64,000 nt of DNA from Bacteroidota bacterium (lineage in GTDB: Bacteria > Bacteroidota > Bacteroidia > AKYH767-A > OLB10), in assembly GCA_016717725.1 (NCBI GenBank), contig JADKFA010000008.1, positions 62,001 through 126,000 of the forward strand, in the 5' to 3' direction. Each line of letters begins with the position of its first letter. Position 1 is the stretch's first letter. This document shows positions 16,662 through 25,587 of the stretch, one piece after another. A program made the position numbers and the translations under genes. The notes under the pieces are model-generated. The model saw only the letters and a list, made by a program, of their open reading frames with translations, ran no database searches and was not told the origin of the DNA.

Positions 16662-17018
16662 TTATCCGCGACCACGAGTAGCGTCCTTTACCTCTTTAAC
16701 TTCTTTCTCAATTTTAATTTGCTCTTGAGTTTTCTTTGGCTTTGGCTTAGGAGCATTTGCTTTTTTAGATGCGGCAGCGATAGAATCAGCGATTGCTAAG
16801 TTCTTCAATGAATCCGCAGCAGCCTGAGCAACAGCAGTTAAGCTATCTTGACGAGCGGTTTCTACCATCATTAAACTGTCTTGAATTCGGGCTTCTTCCA
16901 CAGCAGCAATTGAATCTGCAATATGTTTCTCGGCAGCAGCCTTTTCTTCTGCGCTAGGACCGCAAGATACAACAAGGCTAATAGCCACTGTTCCTAATAG
17001 ATAAGCGAACTTTTTCAT
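16662..17018 (-). CDS. Small helical lipoprotein, paralogue of the 16396 gene
   Basis: A 118-residue lipoprotein starting at MKKFAYLLGTVAIS; an upstream in-frame Met at 17045 would put nine residues before the signal peptide and is unlikely. The lipobox is SLVVSCGPSAEEK. The mature chain is a long alanine-rich helix with repeated DSxxAVxxA units (IADSIAAVEEA, QDSLTAVAQAAADSL, ADSIAAASKK). It ends in a basic proline/lysine tail (KPKPKKTQEQIK). The basic tail could bind peptidoglycan or another anionic surface; that is a guess. A 41-base gap separates it from its paralogue, so the two may form an operon. Confidence 0.78.
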   Translation of the reverse strand: MKKFAYLLGTVAISLVVSCGPSAEEKAAAEKHIADSIAAVEEARIQDSLMMVETARQDSLTAVAQAAADSLKNLAIADSIAAASKKANAPKPKPKKTQEQIKIEKEVKEVKDATRGRG

Positions 17019-17079
17019 GGTTTGGTTTTTAGTTTGATGGCACAAATGTATTCATTTCTAAACTTTACAAGCAAAATAT

Positions 17080-17112
17080 TTTGAACAAAGACTTCCTTTT
17101 TGTTTACTTTTG
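17080..17112 (+). promoter_or_regulatory. Promoter of DUF5011 lipoprotein gene
   Basis: TTTG (17080-17083), a 21-bp spacer and TACTTTTG (17105-17112) fit the Bacteroidota consensus, 29 bases before the ATG. Confidence 0.6.
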
Positions 17113-17141
17113 CCATTAAATAAAAGAAATCTAAACAAATC

Positions 17142-17822
17142 ATGAAAAAATCAATTGCACTGGCAGCTTTAGTTGCTGTTTCTTCTCTATTTATTATTGG
17201 ATGCAGTAAGGATGACACTGAGGCTCCGATCATTACGCTACTTGGAAGTAATCCTTTACAATTAGAAATGCTAGACACATACTCTGAACCAGGCGCGACT
17301 GCTGACGATAATGAAGATGGTGACATCTCTAGTTCTATAAATGTAGATGCAACAGAAATTGAAAACCGTTTACCAGCTTCTTATAATGTTTATTATTCAG
17401 TAAGTGATGCTGCCGGAAACCCTGCTGATGCTATTCGCGAAGTAGTAGTTTACGCTACAAATAATGCATTAGCAAAATCCTATAACGTAGTTGATTGCGT
17501 ATTCACCACATCGGGAGTATTTGTACCTCCAGCTTTCAGTTACACCCAAACACTTACTGCTTCTGGAAGTGATGTGAATACTTATTCCTTATTCGCAAAT
17601 TACAATCAACCTACTCCAACAAATTATGTAGTAACTTCTACTATTAACGGTAACGGTACTATTACTATGGGCAGCCAAACTGTAACCGTTTCTAATGGTG
17701 ATAGTCATACATTTTCAGGAACTGGTGTTGTCACTCTTAATGGATTTAGAATTGATTATACAGACGTTAATAATACCGTTTCTGGTACTGCAGAGGGTAA
17801 AGCATATTACACTAGACAATAA
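17142..17822 (+). CDS. DUF5011-containing lipoprotein
   Basis: A 226-residue lipoprotein. The signal peptide ends at lipobox FIIGCSKDDT (Cys21). Residues 27-105 form a DUF5011 immunoglobulin-like domain (APIITLLGSNPLQLEMLD, YSEPGATADDNEDGDIS, SYNVYYSVSDAAGNPADAIR). The remaining part is a beta-rich region of about 110 residues that I do not recognise (TYSLFANYNQPTPTNYV, GTAEGKAYYTRQ). It would sit in the periplasm or at the surface. A strong terminator follows, so it is transcribed alone. Confidence 0.85.
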   Translation: MKKSIALAALVAVSSLFIIGCSKDDTEAPIITLLGSNPLQLEMLDTYSEPGATADDNEDGDISSSINVDATEIENRLPASYNVYYSVSDAAGNPADAIREVVVYATNNALAKSYNVVDCVFTTSGVFVPPAFSYTQTLTASGSDVNTYSLFANYNQPTPTNYVVTSTINGNGTITMGSQTVTVSNGDSHTFSGTGVVTLNGFRIDYTDVNNTVSGTAEGKAYYTRQ

Positions 17823-17838
17823 TTCGATAATTTAATAA

Positions 17839-17871
17839 AAAGGCTGCTAATCTATTTTAGCAGCCTTTTTT
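17839..17871 (+). terminator. Rho-independent terminator
   Basis: GGCTGCTAA and TTAGCAGCC form a 9-bp stem with loop TCTATT, preceded by A residues and followed by seven T residues, 17 bases after the DUF5011 stop. Confidence 0.9.
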
Positions 17872-17911
17872 TATTCCCTCCTCTCAGGGAATTCAAATCA
17901 AAAATCCTTCG

Positions 17912-17919
17912 TAAATTTG
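17912..17919 (+). promoter_or_regulatory. -7 element 3 bases before the sulfatase-like gene start
   Basis: TAAATTTG matches TAnnTTTG perfectly and ends only 3 bases before the ATG at 17923, which would give a leaderless or near-leaderless transcript. Confidence 0.45.
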
Positions 17920-17922
17920 CCC

Positions 17923-19812
17923 ATGCCTTTACTTCGTTGGATTCACTATCAATTGCTTTTCAAAAGGCTGATTTTATTAATCGTACTCTTTCAAATTAGT
18001 CGCATTATTTTTGGATTCACAAACCCTTCTACAGTTTCTTCAGATTATCTGTCCATCTTTTTAGCGGGACTAAGATTTGATATTACGGTTATTTGCATTA
18101 TCAATTTGCCTGTTCTTTTAATGCATGTTTATCCCTCTAAATATTCTTTTTTTGCTGGGTATCAAAAAATCAATTCCATATTGATCATTTCATTGAATTC
18201 ATTAGCGTTACTTTTTAATTATATTGATACCGGCTGGTTTCCATTTATTCAAAAACGAAGTACCATCGATTTTTTTACTCTAATTTCCACTGGTGACGAT
18301 CTTCAAAACAACATTGGAATATACATTTTGGATTATTGGTACTTGGCCTTTTTTTGGGGATTGAGCGTTGTTGCTCTTTTTTATTTCGAAAAAAAATTTA
18401 GAAAATCAATTAACTCGCTTACTATTAAAAATCACTTTTTACCAACGCATCTTCGCCTTGGAGTAGCCATTCTACTTATTATTTTTGGAATTATTGGATT
18501 TAGAGGCGGTATGCAGTTGAAACCCTTGTCGATTCAAGCTGCAGCTAAGATGGTACCTTCTAACTCTATACCCTTAGTTCTTAACACACCTTATACTCTA
18601 TTGAAATCGCGTGACGATCAACTTTTAAAAGAGCCGAAATTTATTTCAATGGATGAAGCAAAAAACATTTTCAATATTCATCAACAAACTATTTCAGATA
18701 CTACATTCAATAAAAAAAATGTGGTGCTTATCATCATGGAAAGTTTTTCTTATGAATACATTTCCTACTATCACCCAGCTAAAACTATCACTCCTTTTTT
18801 AGATTCACTAATGACGGTTAGTGATTCCTGGCCGAACTGTTTTGCCAACGCAAAGCGATCGATTGAGGGGATACCTGCAGTATTGTCTTCTATGCCATCC
18901 TTGATGGATCAATCGTTCATCAATTCGGCTTATAACGTTTCTAACATTAATAGTCTAGCTAGTATACTTCAACCGCATGGGTATACCTCTGCTTTTTTTC
19001 ATGGAGGCAATAACGGAACGATGGGTTTCGATAACTTCACAAAATTAGCAGGCTATTCCAATTATTTCGGAAAAAAAGAATACGATGGACCGAGCGAAGA
19101 TTACGATGGACATTGGGGTATTTTCGATGATAAATTTTTCTCGTTTATGGTCCGTAAGATAAATGGGTTTACGCCACCTTTTCACAGTGCCTTCTTTTCT
19201 ATTTCGTCACATCATCCTTATACAATTCCATCCGACTACAAAAACAAAATTCCATCTGGACTAACTCCAACACAACAAGGAATGGCTTATGCCGATGCTT
19301 CACTCCGATCATTCTTTGAACTTGCAAAAAAGCAAAAATGGTATGACAATACGTTGTTTATTATCACGTCTGATCACAGTGGACCTGCAACCGTTCCTTA
19401 TACCTATAACCGTTTAGGCGCTTATCATATTCCATTGCTATTTTTCGATCCTCAACATACGCATTCAACCATTCATCCTGAAACTGCGCAGCAAACCGAT
19501 ATCTTACCCACTGTTTTAAATTTATTAAACTTCAGTGGGAAATATACTGCATTTGGGAGAGATTTATTTGCTAGCAATCGTGGATGGTCAATCAACTATA
19601 GCAATCAAACTTGGGAATTTATTACCGATTCGAGTGTACTGCAATTTGATGGATTAAATACAACCCATTATTATTTACGAAGTGATTCATTGTTGATGAA
19701 TAATTTATTGAACTCATCCCATACATCTGTCGATACTTCATCTGCATTTTTACGTTCGATTCTTCAGCAATATCATTTTGGGCTTATTCACAATCAAATT
19801 TTACAGCCATGA
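17923..19812 (+). CDS. LTA synthase-like / sulfatase-family membrane enzyme
   Basis: About 629 residues. The ATG at 17923 is preferred to an in-frame TTG two codons upstream. Five TM segments occupy roughly residues 10-195, and an alkaline-phosphatase-superfamily domain follows outside the membrane. Motifs are VVLIIMESFSYEY (metal Glu), NAKRSIEGIPAVLSSMPSL (the nucleophile position, apparently Ser where LtaS has Thr), FFHGGNNGTMGF, ISSHHPYTIP, and FIITSDHSGP (metal Asp-His). Relatives transfer phosphoglycerol or phosphoethanolamine to envelope lipids or glycans. The gene overlaps the lipid kinase by 4 bases, which supports a role in envelope lipid chemistry. Confidence 0.85.
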   Translation: MPLLRWIHYQLLFKRLILLIVLFQISRIIFGFTNPSTVSSDYLSIFLAGLRFDITVICIINLPVLLMHVYPSKYSFFAGYQKINSILIISLNSLALLFNYIDTGWFPFIQKRSTIDFFTLISTGDDLQNNIGIYILDYWYLAFFWGLSVVALFYFEKKFRKSINSLTIKNHFLPTHLRLGVAILLIIFGIIGFRGGMQLKPLSIQAAAKMVPSNSIPLVLNTPYTLLKSRDDQLLKEPKFISMDEAKNIFNIHQQTISDTTFNKKNVVLIIMESFSYEYISYYHPAKTITPFLDSLMTVSDSWPNCFANAKRSIEGIPAVLSSMPSLMDQSFINSAYNVSNINSLASILQPHGYTSAFFHGGNNGTMGFDNFTKLAGYSNYFGKKEYDGPSEDYDGHWGIFDDKFFSFMVRKINGFTPPFHSAFFSISSHHPYTIPSDYKNKIPSGLTPTQQGMAYADASLRSFFELAKKQKWYDNTLFIITSDHSGPATVPYTYNRLGAYHIPLLFFDPQHTHSTIHPETAQQTDILPTVLNLLNFSGKYTAFGRDLFASNRGWSINYSNQTWEFITDSSVLQFDGLNTTHYYLRSDSLLMNNLLNSSHTSVDTSSAFLRSILQQYHFGLIHNQILQP

Positions 19813-20684
19813 AGTCGTTACTGCTCATATTAAATCCAATTGCAGGAAAAGGAATCGCAAAGAAAGTTGAACATGCCATTGGTGAGTCAGGATTGAATGA
19901 ACAATTCCAAGTTCAAATTCAATATACAAAATACAGTGGACACGCAGCGGAAATAGCAGAGAAAGCAGTTCAAGAAAAAATAGATGTTGTTGTAGCTGCT
20001 GGTGGAGATGGAACAGTAAATGAAGTTGCTTCTCGTCTTGTTCATAGCAATACGGCACTTGGAATTATTCCTATTGGCTCTGGAAATGGATTAGCACGAC
20101 ACATGGGTTATTCCATGCAAATTAAAAAATGTTTACAGCAAATTGCAGTTTCAAAAATTGAAAAAATTGATACATTACTAATCAATAATCGTTTTGGTGT
20201 AAACGTATCGGGGTTTGGGTTTGATGGATTTGTAGCCTGGAAATTTAACAAGGAAGGCAAAAGAGGATTATCGAATTATACAAAAATTGCTTTAAGAGAA
20301 TATGCAAAATATCAGCCTATTCATTTCGAATTGGAGGGTTTGCCTCTACTTAATTTTTCAAATGCACACATGCTCGTCATTGCAAATGCTTCACAATTCG
20401 GAAACGCTGCTATTATTGCTCCAACAGCTCAATTAACCGATGGGTTGATGGATGTTGTTTTAGTGAGAAAACCATCTCCCTTACAATTACCAAGTATGTT
20501 TTATCGTTTGTTTACTGGAAAGTTGAAAGATGCAGACTATATTCAATCTTTTAAATGCAATCAATTTTCAGCCACATCCGATCGAGCAATTCATTTGCAT
20601 GTAGATGGTGAAGCTTGTGAACCCATTACAAAAATTAATGTTGTACTACAACCAAAATCGCTACTCGTAATTGATCCAAAATAA
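19809..20684 (+). CDS. Diacylglycerol kinase-family lipid kinase
   Basis: A 291-residue soluble lipid kinase of the DgkB/YegS/LCB5 type. The nucleotide-binding region shows LILNPIAGKGIAKK at the N-terminus, AAGGDGTVNEVASRL (residues 59-73) and IPIGSGNGLARHMG. Later motifs are VSGFGFDGFVAWKF and a C-terminal HVDGEACEP. It phosphorylates diacylglycerol or a similar lipid at the inner membrane. It starts within the stop of the LTA-synthase-like gene (ATGA), implying coupled expression. Such enzymes recycle the diacylglycerol released when phosphoglycerol is transferred, which fits the pair. Confidence 0.9.
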   Translation: MKSLLLILNPIAGKGIAKKVEHAIGESGLNEQFQVQIQYTKYSGHAAEIAEKAVQEKIDVVVAAGGDGTVNEVASRLVHSNTALGIIPIGSGNGLARHMGYSMQIKKCLQQIAVSKIEKIDTLLINNRFGVNVSGFGFDGFVAWKFNKEGKRGLSNYTKIALREYAKYQPIHFELEGLPLLNFSNAHMLVIANASQFGNAAIIAPTAQLTDGLMDVVLVRKPSPLQLPSMFYRLFTGKLKDADYIQSFKCNQFSATSDRAIHLHVDGEACEPITKINVVLQPKSLLVIDPK

Positions 20685-20691
20685 AAAATAG

Positions 20692-21279
20692 ATGGAAGAA
20701 AAATTGAGTGATTCTTACTGGGAATCGCGCTATCAAAAAGGTGAAACAGGCTGGGACATTGGTGATGTTTCTACGCCTCTCTTAGAATATTTTAAAACCA
20801 TTGACAATAAAAATTTACGAATATTAATTCCGGGTTGTGGCAATGCTTACGAAGCCGCTCACCTTCATGCTAACGGATTTAAAAATGTATTTTTGCTTGA
20901 CTTTGCTGAAAGCCCACTCTTGCAATTCAAAAAAAACAATCCGAGTTCTCCAGAAGAGTATCTGATACATCAAGATTTTTTTAAACATAAAGGCAGTTAT
21001 GATCTAATTATAGAACAAACTTTCTTTTGTGCTCTTGATCCCATCTTAAGAAAAAAATATGTTGAACAGATGCACCAGCTCCTTTCAGAAAATGGAAAAT
21101 TAGCTGGACTTTTTTTCGATTGCCAATTTGAAACGGAAGGTCCACCCTTTGGAGGCAGCAAATCAGAATATGAAAGTACATTTCATTCTTCCTTTCAATT
21201 CGAAAAATTGGAGCCATGCCGCAATTCCATCTCCCCAAGAAGTGGAAAAGAGCTATTTTTTATAGCTTCCAAACTATAA
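20692..21279 (+). CDS. TPMT-family methyltransferase
   Basis: A 195-residue SAM-dependent methyltransferase resembling thiopurine S-methyltransferases. It shows the family opening YWESRYQKGETGWDIGDVS, motif I ILIPGCGNAYEAAHLHANG (about residue 42), LDFAESPLLQFKKNNP, and DLIIEQTFFCALDP, where most families have a DxxxDR-like element. The true substrate in bacteria is usually unknown; thiol, selenium or halide methylation are possibilities. The gene follows the lipid kinase by 7 bases and looks like the third gene of that operon, though the functional link is not obvious. Confidence 0.88.
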   Translation: MEEKLSDSYWESRYQKGETGWDIGDVSTPLLEYFKTIDNKNLRILIPGCGNAYEAAHLHANGFKNVFLLDFAESPLLQFKKNNPSSPEEYLIHQDFFKHKGSYDLIIEQTFFCALDPILRKKYVEQMHQLLSENGKLAGLFFDCQFETEGPPFGGSKSEYESTFHSSFQFEKLEPCRNSISPRSGKELFFIASKL

Positions 21280-21290
21280 AACAGATTGAC

Positions 21291-21298
21291 TATTTTTG
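21291..21298 (+). promoter_or_regulatory. -7 element 6 bases before the NlpC/P60 gene start
   Basis: TATTTTTG matches TAnnTTTG and is followed by CAACAG and the ATG at 21305. It suggests a separate, very short-leadered transcript for the NlpC gene. Confidence 0.45.
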
Positions 21299-21304
21299 CA
21301 ACAG

Positions 21305-21850
21305 ATGAAAAAACTCGTCCTCTTACTTTGCCTGATCTCTCCGAGCATTTTTGCTCAGGGACCTCTAGCAGTGAGTGATACTGGAGAGAGTTTTATTATT
21401 CAATACAAAAAAGAATATTTATCGCAAGAAGTTGGCTTTCAACTACATCCCGATGCTAATTTAATGTTATTTGATACCATCTCAACCTGGCTAGGCACTC
21501 CATATCGATTTGCAGGTAATTGCGAAAAAGGTATTGATTGCTCAGGATTTGTAACGGTATTATTTAACCGTGTTTATGGAAAGAAAATTGGAGCCAGAAA
21601 TTCGGCAGAAATGTATGATAAACTTGTACATATTAAAAAAGGCGATATTAAAGAGGGGGATTTAGTGTTTTTTAAAACGAGTAGACGTAGAATTTCGCAT
21701 GTTGGACTCTACCTGGGTGAAAATAAATTTGTTCATGCAAGCACATCTAACGGAGTTATTATCAGTAATTTAGACGAAATATATTACAAAAATCGTTATG
21801 CCGGTGCAGGTAGATGGGAAAACGAAATTGTTGAATCCAACGAAAAATAA
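21305..21850 (+). CDS. NlpC/P60 (C40) cell-wall peptidase
   Basis: A 181-residue exported peptidase. The signal peptide is MKKLVLLLCLISPSIFAQG; an upstream TTG in frame is less likely. The NlpC/P60 domain spans residues 55-175, with the catalytic Cys in CEKGIDCSGFVTVLF, the catalytic His in RISHVGLYLGENKF, and VHASTSNGVIIS as the third region. It would cleave gamma-D-glutamyl-diaminopimelate bonds in peptidoglycan. Length is typical of single-domain family members. The coding region ends 4 bases before the phosphoribosyltransferase start. Confidence 0.92.
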   Translation: MKKLVLLLCLISPSIFAQGPLAVSDTGESFIIQYKKEYLSQEVGFQLHPDANLMLFDTISTWLGTPYRFAGNCEKGIDCSGFVTVLFNRVYGKKIGARNSAEMYDKLVHIKKGDIKEGDLVFFKTSRRRISHVGLYLGENKFVHASTSNGVIISNLDEIYYKNRYAGAGRWENEIVESNEK

Positions 21851-21854
21851 GAGT

Positions 21855-22361
21855 ATGTCTCGAAATTCGACCCTCCTTCTCAACAGCAAGCAAATTCAGC
21901 AGCGTATTGATCGTTTGGCTTTTCAAGTTTATGAAGACAACTTCAACCAAAGCGAACTCTTGATTGCAGGTATTGCCAAAAGTGGATTTTTGTTTGCAGA
22001 AAGACTCTGTGAAGCGCTCAAAAAGATTTGCCCAATTCCAGTTAAATTGATTAAAATTGAAGTGGATAAAGAAAATCCCATCAAAATAAAAATAAGTCCA
22101 TTTCAGGAAAAGGAGGTGTTGCAAGACCAAATGGTAATTGTGGTAGACGATGTTCTCAACTCAGGAAAAACATTAATGTATAGTTTGCGTCCTTTTCTGG
22201 AAGCTGACATGAGAAAAATAAGAACTGTTTTACTCGTTGATAGAGACCATAAGAGATATCCGGTAGAAGCCGACTTTGTAGGAATCACCCTGAGCACAAC
22301 TTTGCAAGATCATATTCGTGTTGATTTTAGTAAAGGAAAAGAAGCCGTTTATTTAGAGTAA
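21855..22361 (+). CDS. Phosphoribosyltransferase-domain protein (PyrR-like)
   Basis: A 168-residue type I phosphoribosyltransferase. The ATG at 21855 is preferred because the upstream in-frame extension overlaps the NlpC gene. The PRPP-binding motif is MVIVVDDVLNSGKTLMYSLR (about residue 93). The hood region begins with the family-typical LLLNSKQIQQRIDRLAFQVYEDN, and GIAKSGFLFAERLCEAL forms the PPi loop. It resembles PyrR and the PRTase proteins often found near Bacteroidota shikimate kinase genes. The substrate base cannot be read from sequence. Confidence 0.85.
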   Translation: MSRNSTLLLNSKQIQQRIDRLAFQVYEDNFNQSELLIAGIAKSGFLFAERLCEALKKICPIPVKLIKIEVDKENPIKIKISPFQEKEVLQDQMVIVVDDVLNSGKTLMYSLRPFLEADMRKIRTVLLVDRDHKRYPVEADFVGITLSTTLQDHIRVDFSKGKEAVYLE

Positions 22362-22442
22362 AAAAAAGCTGTTAAGGAACCGTTAAATTCAACGAAATTT
22401 CATTTTAGAAACGTTTAATTTGTACCGCCTTCCGAAGAACCT

Positions 22443-24281
22443 ATGAATATGAATTTCATCTTGAAGAAAGAAATAAAATTACTGGTTTGTCTTTTTAGTT
22501 TTTTTATATTGTCGTTGCAATCTGTAATTGCACAAACGCCATTCCTCGCTGCAACTGCAAATAAATCCACCATCGGATTAAACGAACAACTTCAAATCAC
22601 CTACACCTTTAACGGTGCGGGAAGATCCTTTCAAGGGCCCGATCTTCGAGACTTCAACATTTTGTCGGGACCCAATCAAAGTTCGAATATGCAGTACATT
22701 AACGGACAATTTTCACAGTCGATAAGTTTCACGTATTATTTACAAGCGCGAAATGTTGGGAATTATAAAATTGGTCCTGCTAGTATAGAGGCCGAAGGAA
22801 AAAGAATTGCCTCCAACATAGTACAAGTTACCGTGGTTAAGGGAGCAGCACAACAGCAGAAAAAAGGAAACGACGAAGAAAGTATTTTAAGTGATAAAAA
22901 TATTTTTGCAAAAGCCATCTTGAGTAAAAGTACATTGATGAAAGGAGAAAGTACTCTGCTAACTTTTAAATTGTATAGTAATGTTACTTTGGTTGATTTT
23001 GCAATTCCCAAGATGCCAAATTACGATGGCTTCTGGAATCAGGATATCCAACTTCCACAAGCGCTAGAGAGAAACACAGAAGTGATCGACGGCCAACGTT
23101 ATACGGTTTGGGAAATAAAAAAATTAGTGCTCTTTCCACAACAAACTGGTGTACTCACGGTACAGCCTATGGAAATAGAATGCATTGCTCGCGTGAAAGT
23201 AAATGCACAGCGAAGCAATGATCCATTTAGTATTTTCAATGATCCTTTCTTTGGGATGGGCGGAGTGAAAGATATTAAATACGCTTTCAAAAGTGATCCC
23301 ATCAAAATAAGAGTAAGTGAATTGCCGGGCAATCCTCCAGCTGGATTTAGTGGTGCTGTAGGTCAACTCAACTTCGAAGCAAAGCTCGACAAAAACAAAA
23401 CCAAAGCGAATGAAGCCATCAGCTTAAAATTAAAAATTTCGGGCAATGGCAATTTGAAATTAGCTGACTTTCCAACAATAGAATTTCCATCTGATTTAGA
23501 AAGTTATGATCCTAAAGTTTCAGAAAACTTTAAAGCGTCAACTGCAGGAGTAAATGGAAGTAAGAGTATTGAATATTTAATTATTCCCCGACACGAAGGT
23601 GAATATGAAATTCCTGCATTTACATTTTCTTACTTTGATTTAGGAAAAAAACAATACATCAGTAAAACTGCGGGACCCTATACCATTCAAGTAGGAAAAG
23701 GAAGTGGAAACGCTGCTAGTGTTTCAGCGAGTCCAACTGAAAAAAGCGAATTTCGGATGATTGGAAACGATATTCGTTACATCAAAATTCAGGAGCCAAA
23801 TTTCAATCAAGGACTTAATAGTTTTTATGGCTCACCTCTCTTTATCACGTTAAGTTTATGTCCATTCCTTCTTTTTGGTGGACTTTTCATTTGGCAAAAA
23901 CAACAAAATAAATTGGCGGGCAACACAGCACTTCTCAAAAGAAAAAATGCAACCAGCGTTGCACGAAAGCGATTAACAGCTGCTCGTAAATTATTAGAAA
24001 GCAAACAAGATTCACAGGTGATGGAAGAAATTCATAAAGCCTTGATGGGATACATTGGCGATAAATTTTTATTACCACTTTCAGAAATGAGTAAAGAGAG
24101 AGCGGCCTCCTTATTAGAAGAACAAAAAGTGAGTCCGGACCTCATCCAACAATATTTAAAAAACATCGACGATTGCGAGATGGCTCGTTACGGTGGTTTA
24201 GGAGGAGGAATTTCTGCTGCTTCAGTATATGCAAGTTCTGAAAAAGTGATTTCTGCCATTGAAGGAGGGATGAAAGCATGA
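22443..24281 (+). CDS. batD: BatD family protein
   Basis: A 612-residue membrane-anchored protein. The signal sequence is followed by TPFLAATANKSTIGLNEQLQ, the standard BatD opening. Several beta-sandwich domains then carry the family landmarks RDFNILSGPNQSSNMQYING, SKSTLMKGESTLLTFKLYS and LVLFPQQTGVLTVQPM. A TM segment (LFITLSLCPFLLFGGLFIW, about residues 460-480) leads to a helical cytoplasmic tail. BatD is a periplasmic scaffold of the Bat (Bacteroides aerotolerance) complex. It overlaps the BatE-like gene by 4 bases. BatA, BatB and BatC are not adjacent here, although a BatA-domain protein lies at 8521. Confidence 0.88.
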   Translation: MNMNFILKKEIKLLVCLFSFFILSLQSVIAQTPFLAATANKSTIGLNEQLQITYTFNGAGRSFQGPDLRDFNILSGPNQSSNMQYINGQFSQSISFTYYLQARNVGNYKIGPASIEAEGKRIASNIVQVTVVKGAAQQQKKGNDEESILSDKNIFAKAILSKSTLMKGESTLLTFKLYSNVTLVDFAIPKMPNYDGFWNQDIQLPQALERNTEVIDGQRYTVWEIKKLVLFPQQTGVLTVQPMEIECIARVKVNAQRSNDPFSIFNDPFFGMGGVKDIKYAFKSDPIKIRVSELPGNPPAGFSGAVGQLNFEAKLDKNKTKANEAISLKLKISGNGNLKLADFPTIEFPSDLESYDPKVSENFKASTAGVNGSKSIEYLIIPRHEGEYEIPAFTFSYFDLGKKQYISKTAGPYTIQVGKGSGNAASVSASPTEKSEFRMIGNDIRYIKIQEPNFNQGLNSFYGSPLFITLSLCPFLLFGGLFIWQKQQNKLAGNTALLKRKNATSVARKRLTAARKLLESKQDSQVMEEIHKALMGYIGDKFLLPLSEMSKERAASLLEEQKVSPDLIQQYLKNIDDCEMARYGGLGGGISAASVYASSEKVISAIEGGMKA

Positions 24282-25044
24282 AAAATACATTCTTAAAATA
24301 TTTCATTCTTATTTCCTTTCTTATTGGAAATAGTTCTATTCATGCTTCTTCATCTTCATTACTTTTTAAAAAAGCCAATGAATTATACAGAGCGAAACAA
24401 TATGAACAAAGTATTACGCTTTATGATTCTATCCTAAAAGAAAACAAAACAAATTATTTAGTTTATTATAATTTAGGAAATAGTCATTTCAAACAAGGTA
24501 ATATTGCTGCTGCTATTTTAAATTACGAAAGAGCAAAAACCTTAAATCCTAGCGACGAAGACATCAACTACAACTTAAAAATTGCTTATTCAAACACCGT
24601 TGATAAAATTGAACCTATTCCATTATTATTTTACCAACGTTGGTGGCAGTCCTTCTTAAATATGCTCCCTACAGGAGTTTGGAGTATACTTTCCATTTGT
24701 ATCCTTTGGCTCGCTTTTGCAATTGGCGCTGCCTATTTATTTGCAAAAACCGTAAGCTTTAAACGAAATACATTCTTGGCAAGTATCAATTTATTAATTC
24801 TATCGGGAGTTTGCTATTATATTTCGATGGCTTCGCATCGACTTATTTATGGCAACCATGGAGCCATCGTGATGGAAGCAAGTGCTTATATAACAAGTTC
24901 ACCAGATGAAAAGAGCACCAATTTATTTATGCTTCATCAAGGAACCAAAGTAGAAGTCACCGAAGAAACTCAAGGCTGGAAAAAATAAAAATTGCGAATG
25001 GCAATGTTGGCTGGGTAGCCTCAGATCAAGTTGAAAAAATTTAG
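24278..25044 (+). CDS. batE: BatE-like TPR/SH3 protein (one frameshift)
   Basis: A signal peptide is followed by TPR repeats (residues 27-105: NELYRAKQYEQSITLYDSIL, VYYNLGNSHFKQGNIAAAIL), two TM segments (about 130-150 and 160-180), and a C-terminal SH3-like domain. The frame breaks after VEVTEETQGWKK, where an A run is one base short. Adding one A continues as IKIANGNVGWVASDQ to a stop at 25044, completing the SH3 domain. The intact protein would be about 255 residues. BatE is thought to act with BatD in the Bat complex, and the ATGA overlap supports coupling. Confidence 0.85.
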
Positions 25045-25080
25045 ATTCTTCCTTCTCTCCTCTTTCATTGAACTGCGATC

Positions 25081-25587
25081 ATGAAAAAAATTTTATTGAT
25101 TTCGGATACGCATAGTCATATCGACGAGTCCATCTTAAAACATGTAAAAGCTGCCGATGAAATATGGCATGCGGGCGACATTGGCGCAATCAAGGTTGCC
25201 GATACCATCCAAAAATTAAAACCATTGAGAGCAGTACATGGAAACATCGACGACGCACAAGTTCGATTAAGTTTTCCCGAACATTTGTTCTTTTCGTGTG
25301 AAGGTTTACGGGTATTGATGTTGCACATCGCAGGTAAACCAGGCAATTACATTCCAGCAGCAAAAAAATTAATTTCACAATATCGCCCTCACTTATTTAT
25401 TTGTGGACACAGTCACATCTTAAACATTTCGAGAAACACATCTCCCCCACTTCTACACATGAATCCAGGAGCCGCAGGAATTTATGGTTTCCATGCAACA
25501 CGCACCATGATTCGTTTTGAAGTGAGTTTAGGAAAAATTCAAAACGTAGAAGTCATCGAAATAGAAAGAAGCAAACAATCAACGTAA
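25081..25587 (+). CDS. YfcE/MJ0936-type metallophosphodiesterase
   Basis: A 168-residue calcineurin-like phosphoesterase with all metal-site motifs: LISDTHSH (residues 5-12), IWHAGDIGA, VHGNIDDAQ, MLHIAGKPG and ICGHSHILN. The small size and motif spacing match the YfcE/YsnB family of manganese-dependent phosphodiesterases, whose physiological substrate is unknown. The 3' end overlaps the convergent DUF4293 gene by 9 bases. It follows the Bat genes by 36 bases and may be co-transcribed with them. Confidence 0.9.
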   Translation: MKKILLISDTHSHIDESILKHVKAADEIWHAGDIGAIKVADTIQKLKPLRAVHGNIDDAQVRLSFPEHLFFSCEGLRVLMLHIAGKPGNYIPAAKKLISQYRPHLFICGHSHILNISRNTSPPLLHMNPGAAGIYGFHATRTMIRFEVSLGKIQNVEVIEIERSKQST

